Shown here: one piece after another, positions 1-4,797 of the stretch
Layout of the letters: each line of letters opens with the position of its first letter
Position numbering within the stretch: the first letter of the stretch is position 1
NCBI GenBank assembly: GCA_009920595.1
Contig: RFZR01000101.1
Span: 1 to 6,270 of the forward strand
DNA: 6,270 nt
Source: Alphaproteobacteria bacterium
GTDB taxonomy: Bacteria; Pseudomonadota; Alphaproteobacteria; Rhizobiales; Beijerinckiaceae
Direction: 5' to 3'
Made by a program: the position numbers and the translations under genes
The notes under the pieces: generated by a model
What the model was told of the DNA's origin: nothing
Seen by the model: only the letters and a program-made list of their open reading frames with translations
Database searches by the model: none

Positions 1-459
1 ACGGGTATCGAAGTGTTCGATCCTTGGCATTTGCCGCTTCTCAACACGCTCATTCTTTTGACATCGGGTACAACGGTGACGTGGGCGCATCACGCGCTTC
101 TCCATAATGATCGTCAGGGTTTGAAGCAGGGTCTGTGGTTGACGGTTATTCTCGGCGCGGTTTTCACCTGCGTACAGGCTTATGAATATGCCCATGCGCC
201 ATTCTCATTTGGCGGCCATATCTATGGCGCGACCTTCTTTATGGCGACCGGCTTTCACGGTTTCCATGTGATTATCGGAACGATCTTCTTGGCTGTGTGC
301 TTGTTGCGCGCCTCAAGAGGTCATTTCACGCCGAAGCAACATCTCGGTTTCGAATTTGCTGCTTGGTATTGGCATTTCGTTGACGTGGTGTGGCTCTTCC
401 TCTTCGTCTCCATCTATCTCTGGGGATCGAATTGGGGTGCGGCATTCCACGGCCACTAA
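1..459 (+). CDS. ctaE: Cytochrome c oxidase subunit III, C-terminal part (5' end outside window)
   Basis: Core membrane subunit of the aa3-type haem-copper oxidase (complex IV), in the inner membrane. The frame is open from base 1, and 152 residues are visible before the TAA at 457-459. The family is usually about 260-300 residues, so the first three of seven helices are missing. What remains matches helices IV-VII: WHLPLLNT leading to TWAHHAL (IV), VILGAVFTCVQAYEY with the conserved Glu (V), ATGFHGFHVIIGT (VI), and the very conserved AAWYWHFVDVVWLFLFVSIY near the C terminus (VII). These motifs are shared by bacterial and mitochondrial subunit III, so the identification is safe. The GTG at 13 is an internal valine, not a start. 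A strong terminator follows 22 bases after the stop, so this gene probably ends its transcript. SURF1, an assembly factor for the same enzyme, comes next. Confidence 0.96.
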   Translation, partial: TGIEVFDPWHLPLLNTLILLTSGTTVTWAHHALLHNDRQGLKQGLWLTVILGAVFTCVQAYEYAHAPFSFGGHIYGATFFMATGFHGFHVIIGTIFLAVCLLRASRGHFTPKQHLGFEFAAWYWHFVDVVWLFLFVSIYLWGSNWGAAFHGH

Positions 460-480
460 AACCGATAAGGTTGAATTCGA

Positions 481-506
481 AGGGGCGGCTCTGGCCGCCC
501 CTTTTT
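481..506 (+). terminator. Rho-independent terminator after ctaE
   Basis: A perfect 9-bp GC-rich stem, AGGGGCGGC (481-489) with GCCGCCCCT (494-502), closes a TCTG tetraloop and runs straight into five T residues (502-506). An extra A-T pair (480/503) is possible at its base. This is a textbook intrinsic terminator and should end the transcript carrying ctaE. Read-through into surf1 cannot be excluded. Confidence 0.9.
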
Positions 507-613
507 CGTTTGTCAAAGCCTGGCTGATCGCTTCGCAATATCGCCACAAAGCCGAGCAAGGACAGCTTGAATGCTCATTGACTGATAATGTCTTTTGCAA
601 AGAGGTTTTTGTT
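507..613 (+). other. Intergenic region between ctaE terminator and surf1
   Basis: These 107 bases contain no credible gene; the only ATG-initiated frames are a few codons long or run as shadows into surf1. Since a strong terminator lies just upstream, a surf1 promoter is expected here. Candidate boxes exist (TTGTCA at 510-515, GATAAT at 584-589), but none pair at 16-18 base spacing, so I do not call a promoter. The DUF983 gene often found between ctaE and surf1 in related bacteria is absent, and the gap is too short to hold it. Confidence 0.5.
601..605 (+). promoter_or_regulatory. Ribosome binding site deciding the surf1 start
   Basis: AGAGG lies 8 bases before the GTG at 614. Together with the family-typical N-terminus it supports this GTG over the far-upstream ATG at 356, which lies inside ctaE. 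Confidence 0.6.
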
Positions 614-1336
614 GTGCGTCGTCTGCTTGTTCCTGCGATTTTTTCGGCGATAGCTCTCAGCATTCTTTGCGGGCTGGGCGTGTGGCAGCTCCAAAGACTT
701 TACGAGAAAGAGGCGCTGTTAAAGCGCATCGATCAATCGCTTAAAGCCGATCCTGTGGCGATGCCTCTCGAGTCTGAATGGTCGGCGTTAAAGCCTGATG
801 ATTATTCCTATCGAAAAATCACGGTGAGCGGTGAATTCGATCACAAGCATGAAGCGCATTTCTTCGGTTTTATTATCACCGACAGCAGAGGGGGCTCTGC
901 GCCTGGTTATTTTGTTTTGACGCCGCTCGATCTTCCGGACGGTAGTCGCGTGATCGTCAATCGCGGCTTCGTTCCCGAAGCGTTGAAAGAGAAAGAGCAG
1001 CGTGCGCTCGGTCTCATCGAAGGCCCCGTTACGATTCAAGGATTGATGCGCGTACCGGAACGGCGCGGGCTTTTTACCCCGACAGATGATCTCAAAAAAA
1101 ATATTCGCTTTCTGCGCGATCCCGCTGCGATCACCGCGTCTTTTGGTCTTGAGCGTGTGGCGCCCTTTATTGTCGATGCGGATGCAACCCCGGTGCCCGG
1201 ACGCTGGCCGGAGGGCGGACATACGGTCGTCTCAGTACCGAACAATCATCTTGAATATGCGCTGACCTGGTTTGGTCTGGCGCTCGTCCTTGTGGGGGTC
1301 TTTACAGCTTTCGTTCTGAAAGCCCGCAAGGCCTAG
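614..1336 (+). CDS. surf1: SURF1 family cytochrome oxidase assembly protein
   Basis: Inner-membrane assembly factor for haem-copper oxidase, thought to help deliver haem a to subunit I. The GTG at 614 gives 240 residues, the usual SURF1 length, and has AGAGG 8 bases upstream. The topology is the SURF1 hairpin: a first membrane helix at about residues 4-22 ending in GLGVWQLQR, a large periplasmic domain containing GYFVLTPL and VIVNRGFVP, and a second helix at about 217-235. Just before the second helix is NNHLEYALTWFG. A conserved His in this region of Paracoccus Surf1 is implicated in haem binding, and His212 here is the likely equivalent. The frame is open back to 356, but that part overlaps ctaE in another frame and has no SURF1 character. 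The neighbouring ctaE supports the role, although a strong terminator separates the two. A weak terminator-like hairpin follows. Only the exact start is uncertain. Confidence 0.94.
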   Translation: MRRLLVPAIFSAIALSILCGLGVWQLQRLYEKEALLKRIDQSLKADPVAMPLESEWSALKPDDYSYRKITVSGEFDHKHEAHFFGFIITDSRGGSAPGYFVLTPLDLPDGSRVIVNRGFVPEALKEKEQRALGLIEGPVTIQGLMRVPERRGLFTPTDDLKKNIRFLRDPAAITASFGLERVAPFIVDADATPVPGRWPEGGHTVVSVPNNHLEYALTWFGLALVLVGVFTAFVLKARKA

Positions 1337-1341
1337 ACCTT

Positions 1342-1370
1342 GCCGCTTGCCAGAGGCGGCTTTCTGTTTC
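1342..1370 (+). terminator. Probable weak terminator after surf1
   Basis: GCCGCTT (1342-1348) pairs with AGGCGGC (1354-1360), seven pairs including one G-T, around a 5-base loop. The T-rich tract TTTCTGTTTC (1361-1370) follows. It starts six bases after the surf1 stop. The interrupted T run makes it weaker than the ctaE terminator, so partial read-through into thrC is plausible. Confidence 0.5.
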
Positions 1371-1377
1371 TAAAGAA

Positions 1378-1391
1378 GATGAAACTTCATC
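1378..1391 (+). repeat. Short inverted repeat in the thrC leader
   Basis: GATGAA (1378-1383) and TTCATC (1386-1391) are perfect 6-base arms around AC, directly abutting the thrC ribosome binding site. It could be an operator half-site pair or chance. The 2-base centre is too tight for a stable full RNA hairpin, so a DNA-level site is likelier if it works at all. Confidence 0.3.
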
Positions 1392-1396
1392 AAGGA
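1392..1396 (+). promoter_or_regulatory. Ribosome binding site deciding the thrC start
   Basis: AAGGA lies 10 bases before the GTG at 1407 but 25 bases before the ATG at 1422, which has no other purine-rich site in front of it. It therefore favours the GTG. Confidence 0.55.
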
Positions 1397-1406
1397 AACG
1401 CCGCCT

Positions 1407-2825
1407 GTGTCCCGCCCTGCCATGATCCATCACTCCACCCGCGGTGAAGCGCCAGCGCTCGGCTTCTCGGATGCGTTGCTTGCGGGCCTTGCGCGTGATG
1501 GCGGTCTTTATTGGCCGAAAGCCTTTCCGACTTTAACGGAAGCAGCGATTTCGGATTTCGCCGGACGTCCTTATGCTGAGATCGCGGACCGTGTCATCAG
1601 CCTCTATGCGGATGACATCGCGCCTGAACCGCTTTCAAAGATGATCCGTGAAGCCTATGCGACGTTCAGGCATCCCTCTGTCTGTCCGCTCATTGAAATC
1701 GACACCAATCTTTTTGTGCTGGAACTTTTCCATGGTCCAACACTCGCCTTCAAAGATGTGGCGATGCAATTGCTCGGACGTTTGATGGATCATGTGCTCG
1801 CTCTGCGCAATGAGCGCGCCACGATTGTAGGGGCGACATCAGGAGATACGGGCGGCGCGGCGATTGATGCGTTTAAAGGGTTAAACCGCGTCGATATGAT
1901 AATCCTCTATCCGCAAGGTCGAGTGAGTGAAGTGCAACGCCGTCAGATGACGACTGTGGATGCTCCCAATGTTCACGCCGTTGCGGTTGATGGTACTTTC
2001 GATGATTGTCAGGCTTTGGTGAAAGCGATGTTCAATCATCATGCGTTTCGCGATCGTTTGAAATTGTCCGGTGTGAATTCGATCAATTGGGCGCGCATCG
2101 TCGCGCAAATCGTTTATTATTTTTCTGCCGGCGTCTCTTTGGGCGCGCCGCATCGCAAAATTTCATTCGCGGTGCCGACCGGAAATTTCGGCGATATTCT
2201 TGCAGGCTATGTCGCAAAGCTTATGGGCTTGCCCGTGGGACGTTTGTCGGTTGCGACCAATGAGAATGATATTCTCGCGCGCGCGCTATCCACGGGCCGT
2301 TATGAAATGGCGGGTGTCGTCGCCACAAGCTCGCCCTCGATGGATATTCAGATTTCATCGAATTTCGAGCGGCTCCTTTATGACGTGATGGGACGGGATG
2401 CGGGCGCGTTGCGCAACATGATGGCGACGTTGCAACAATCAAAAAGCTTTACGATTCCCTCGTCAGCTCTTGATCTGATGCGTCGTGATTTTACGGCTCT
2501 GCGTGCCGATCGCGCGGCGGTTGATCATGAGATGAAACAAACCTGGCAGCGCGCCGGCTATCTTCTCGATCCGCATACGGCGATTGGTGTGAAGGCTGCG
2601 CGTGCATTGCTTAAAGAAGATCACGCGACGCCAGTCGTCGCATTAGGCACGGCGCATCCCGCTAAATTTCCTGATGCCGTGAAAGCTGCAACAGGTGTTC
2701 ATCCGGCTTTGCCGGAGCATCTTGCTGATCTCATGTCGCGGAAAGAACGCGTGACAGAATTGCCCAATGATCAAGCGAAGATCGAAGCCTTTATCACCGC
2801 GCATGCTCGCGCAGCTCAGGAGTGA
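1407..2825 (+). CDS. thrC: Threonine synthase
   Basis: Cytoplasmic pyridoxal-phosphate enzyme that converts O-phospho-L-homoserine and water to L-threonine and phosphate, the last step of threonine synthesis. From GTG 1407 it has 472 residues, typical of the long, E. coli/yeast-like class. It opens with STRGEAPALGFSDALLAGL and ARDGGLY, the family's usual N-terminal domain. The PLP lysine is Lys116 in GPTLAFKDVAMQLLG. GATSGDTGGAA (142-152) is the conserved Ser/Thr-Gly loop of fold-type II enzymes, and PTGNFGD (257-263) is the glycine-rich phosphate-binding loop. HPAKFP (417-422) is a late conserved block. ATG 1422 would give 467 residues and matches the usual N-terminus of relatives (Met followed closely by STRGEAP), while the ribosome binding site fits GTG 1407, so the start is unsettled. 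The 3' end carries the ribosome binding site of the following peptidase gene, indicating co-transcription and probable translational coupling. Confidence 0.96.
   Translation: MSRPAMIHHSTRGEAPALGFSDALLAGLARDGGLYWPKAFPTLTEAAISDFAGRPYAEIADRVISLYADDIAPEPLSKMIREAYATFRHPSVCPLIEIDTNLFVLELFHGPTLAFKDVAMQLLGRLMDHVLALRNERATIVGATSGDTGGAAIDAFKGLNRVDMIILYPQGRVSEVQRRQMTTVDAPNVHAVAVDGTFDDCQALVKAMFNHHAFRDRLKLSGVNSINWARIVAQIVYYFSAGVSLGAPHRKISFAVPTGNFGDILAGYVAKLMGLPVGRLSVATNENDILARALSTGRYEMAGVVATSSPSMDIQISSNFERLLYDVMGRDAGALRNMMATLQQSKSFTIPSSALDLMRRDFTALRADRAAVDHEMKQTWQRAGYLLDPHTAIGVKAARALLKEDHATPVVALGTAHPAKFPDAVKAATGVHPALPEHLADLMSRKERVTELPNDQAKIEAFITAHARAAQE
2818..2822 (+). promoter_or_regulatory. Ribosome binding site of the M16 peptidase, inside the end of thrC
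   Basis: AGGAG sits in the last codons of thrC, 8 bases before the GTG at 2831. The alternative GTG at 2822 overlaps this site and has no good site of its own, so 2831 is the better start. Confidence 0.65.
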
Positions 2826-2830
2826 GCGCG

Positions 2831-4129
2831 GTGAGCGTCTCTGACCGCGCCGAGAATGTTCGCGTCACAACGCTTGAAAACGGATTGCGTGTGGTGAGTG
2901 AAACCATGCCCGGTTTAGCGACTGTGGCGATGGGCATTTGGAGTGGTGCGGGTTCGCGGCATGAACGCGCGGAAGAGCAAGGCCTCGCGCATCTTCTCGA
3001 ACATATGGCGTTTAAAGGTACAACGCGCCGCAATGCTTTGCAGATTGCTGAAGAGATTGAAGCCGTCGGCGGCGAAGTGAATGCTGAAACCAATACGGAA
3101 TACACAGCTTATTACGCGCGCACGCTTGGGCCTGACATGCCTTTGGCTGTTGATATTTTGACCGATATTCTTGCCGATCCCGCTTTTGATATGACTGAAC
3201 TTGCGCGTGAAAAAGAAGTGATCCTGCAAGAAATCGGTTCTTATGAAGACACGCCCGATGAAGTCGTTTTCGATATGGTGATGGAAACGGCTTTCGCGGG
3301 CGCGCCAATTGGACGCCGGATTCTCGGCACACCGAAAACGGTTCGTGCGCAAAATCCGAAAACCATGCGCGGCTTTATGGATCGCACCTATCGTTTGCCG
3401 TCGATGGTTGTTTCAGCAGCGGGTGCGATTGATCATGACGCTTTGATCCATGAAGTCGGATCTCGGCTAGCGAGCTTTTCGCATGATCAAGCGTCGGAAC
3501 CGGAACTGGCGCTCTATACGGGAGGCGACAGCCGCCGCGTGAAAGCGCTTGAACAAGCGCATCTTGTTTTTGGTTTTGATGCGCCTTCATGGCGTGATCC
3601 TGATCATTACGCGATGCATGTGTTTTCCAATATCCTTGGCGGCGGCATGTCATCGCGACTTTTTCAAGAAGTGCGTGAGAAGCGCGGTCTTTGTTACGAG
3701 ATCTATTCTTTCTTCTCGCCGTTCTCGGATTCTGGCTTCTTTGCGATCTATGGCGGTACGGGCGAAATGCAGCTTACCGATTACACGCCGCTTGTTCTTG
3801 ATACGCTCTGTGACGCCACAAAATCTGTGACCATGGCTGAAGTCTCGCGCGCAAAAGCGCAGATGAAAATGTCTCTGCTCACTGCACTTGAATCGCCCGG
3901 TCGTCGTGCTGAACAAATGGCGCGGCACATGCTCGCTTATGGTCGCGTGTTGCCGCGTGATGAAATGGTGTCGATGATTGATGCAATCACAATTGATGAC
4001 GTGTGCCGCGTGGCCTCGCGCTCGCTACAAGCGCCACCGACCATTGCCGCGATTGGCCCGATCAAGCCGCTGATGTCGATCGACGCCATGGTTGCGCGGC
4101 TTGGCACGCCCGTGCCGAAGATGAATTAG
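2831..4129 (+). CDS. M16 family zinc metallopeptidase, mitochondrial-processing-peptidase-like
   Basis: Predicted zinc endopeptidase of the M16 (pitrilysin/MPP) family, 432 residues from GTG 2831, the usual size for the short bacterial members related to the MPP beta subunit. The inverted zinc motif HxxEH is intact as HLLEH (His54, Glu57 catalytic, His58). The third ligand, Glu134, lies in KEVILQEIGSYEDTPDE about 75 residues later. The second, catalytically inactive half carries GGGMSSRLFQEVREKRGLCY (about 270-289), a hallmark of the family's substrate-binding half. No signal peptide is evident, so it is probably cytoplasmic. It begins five bases after the thrC stop with its ribosome binding site inside thrC, and the acetyltransferase gene follows 11 bases later. 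Natural substrates of these bacterial enzymes are largely unknown; a Rickettsia relative is reported to have MPP-like activity. Starting at GTG 2822 would add three residues and overlap the thrC stop by four bases. Confidence 0.94.
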   Translation: MSVSDRAENVRVTTLENGLRVVSETMPGLATVAMGIWSGAGSRHERAEEQGLAHLLEHMAFKGTTRRNALQIAEEIEAVGGEVNAETNTEYTAYYARTLGPDMPLAVDILTDILADPAFDMTELAREKEVILQEIGSYEDTPDEVVFDMVMETAFAGAPIGRRILGTPKTVRAQNPKTMRGFMDRTYRLPSMVVSAAGAIDHDALIHEVGSRLASFSHDQASEPELALYTGGDSRRVKALEQAHLVFGFDAPSWRDPDHYAMHVFSNILGGGMSSRLFQEVREKRGLCYEIYSFFSPFSDSGFFAIYGGTGEMQLTDYTPLVLDTLCDATKSVTMAEVSRAKAQMKMSLLTALESPGRRAEQMARHMLAYGRVLPRDEMVSMIDAITIDDVCRVASRSLQAPPTIAAIGPIKPLMSIDAMVARLGTPVPKMN

Positions 4130-4140
4130 GCACGCGTTTC

Positions 4141-4719
4141 ATGGCGCTCTTTGCTCGCTCAGATCGCGCCCGTGCGGTGAACCCCCTTCGCGGTGGCGAT
4201 CTTCTTCTTCGTCTTCCGGTGATGGATGATTTTCCGGCTTGGGCGCGCTTGCGTGCGGAAAGCCGCGCATTTCTCACGCCGTGGGAGCCAAGCTGGCGGG
4301 ATGATGATTTGACGCGCAGCGCCTTTCGCTTGCGTTATTTCAATCCGGAAGATCGCGACATCCTCTATCCCTTTTTTATTTGTGATGCGACGAGCGGTGC
4401 GCTTTTGGGAGGGATCAGTTTCGGCCATATCAGGCGTGGCGTCGCCCATTCCGGTATGATGGGCTATTGGATGGGCGCTCCCCATGCGGGGAAGGGGATC
4501 ATGACCCGCGCGGTACCTTTGGCGCTGCGGCTCGCTTTTGGCCCTGTGGGGCTTCGGCGGGTCGAGGCTGGATCCTTGCCCCGAAATACCGCCTCAATCC
4601 GTGTTTTGGAGGCCAACGGCTTCCAGCGCGAGGGATATGCGCGGCAATATCTCTGCATCAACGGCATTTACGAGGACCATGTCCTCTATGCGCGGCTGAA
4701 AGATGACCCGCCGGTGTGA
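4141..4719 (+). CDS. GNAT family N-acetyltransferase, RimJ-like
   Basis: Predicted acetyl-CoA-dependent acetyltransferase of the RimJ/RimL type, 192 residues, cytoplasmic. Visible family blocks are LRAESRAFLTPWEPSW (about 37-52), FRLRYF, LLGGISFGHIRRGVA (about 88-102), the acetyl-CoA loop GYWMGAPHAGKGIMT (108-122), and the C-terminal part with LPRNTASIRVLEANGF (146-161), EGYAR, and the INGIYEDHVLYA ending typical of RimJ. RimJ acetylates the N-terminal alanine of ribosomal protein S5 in E. coli; the target here is not established. Position 123, after GIMT, is Arg, where most close relatives that I recall have Glu (MTEA). The ATG at 4141 lies 11 bases after the peptidase stop with only a weak TTAGG upstream, fitting translation from the same mRNA. 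The frame is open back to 4003, but that part overlaps the peptidase gene and lacks family character. Confidence 0.9.
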   Translation: MALFARSDRARAVNPLRGGDLLLRLPVMDDFPAWARLRAESRAFLTPWEPSWRDDDLTRSAFRLRYFNPEDRDILYPFFICDATSGALLGGISFGHIRRGVAHSGMMGYWMGAPHAGKGIMTRAVPLALRLAFGPVGLRRVEAGSLPRNTASIRVLEANGFQREGYARQYLCINGIYEDHVLYARLKDDPPV

Positions 4720-4720
4720 C

Positions 4721-4745
4721 ACCGGAAGCAGGCTTTCGGTTTACC
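4721..4745 (+). terminator. Possible terminator after the acetyltransferase gene
   Basis: ACCGGAAG (4721-4728) pairs with CTTTCGGT (4733-4740), eight pairs including one G-T, around a CAGG tetraloop. Only a short T tract follows (4740-4742, then ACCTTT). It starts two bases after the stop codon. The stem is reasonable and the T run weak, so it may be an imperfect terminator at the end of the thrC transcription unit. Confidence 0.45.
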
Positions 4746-4767
4746 TTTCCCCCTGCCTTGCGATAGG
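4740..4767 (+). promoter_or_regulatory. Candidate promoter for the membrane sensor gene
   Basis: TTTACC (4740-4745) and GATAGG (4762-4767) stand 16 bases apart in the right place between a hairpin and the next gene, and would put transcription start near 4774. Both boxes depart from the housekeeping consensus (TTGACA/TATAAT), so this is a weak visual match. Confidence 0.25.
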
Positions 4768-4780
4768 GTGCCGCCTCCAA

Positions 4781-4787
4781 GAGGGAG
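4781..4787 (+). promoter_or_regulatory. Ribosome binding site deciding the sensor start
   Basis: GAGGGAG ends 10 bases before TTG 4798. It would lie inside the coding sequence if GTG 4768 were used, so it favours the TTG. CCTC (4774-4777) could pair with GAGG (4781-4784) and partly mask it. Confidence 0.45.
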
Positions 4788-4797
4788 CCTTCTGAAT

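Noticed and set aside
510..589. Possible -35 (TTGTCA 510-515) and -10 (GATAAT 584-589) boxes before surf1
   Set aside because: The two are almost 70 bases apart and neither has a partner at 16-18 bases, so no promoter is supported.
356..613. Upstream extension of the SURF1 frame to an ATG at 356
   Set aside because: It overlaps the ctaE coding region in another frame, spans the terminator, and has low-complexity Ser-rich sequence with no SURF1 similarity. GTG 614 has a ribosome binding site and gives the normal length.
788..1222. Minus-strand open frame of 144 codons opposite surf1
   Set aside because: It is antisense to a well-supported gene, has no recognisable domain and fits the shadow pattern of GC-biased codons.
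2915..3352. Minus-strand open frame of 145 codons opposite the M16 peptidase
   Set aside because: The opposite strand encodes the intact zinc-binding region of the peptidase; the antisense product looks random and Arg/His-rich.
3545..3560. Perfect inverted repeat GCGCTTG-AA-CAAGCGC
   Set aside because: It lies inside the peptidase coding sequence (Ala-Leu-Glu-Gln-Ala codons) with normal reading. A 7-base palindrome is readily expected by chance and nothing nearby suggests a site.
4003..4140. Upstream extension of the acetyltransferase frame to 4003
   Set aside because: It lies inside the M16 peptidase gene, whose frame is clearly coding there, and the extra residues have no GNAT character.
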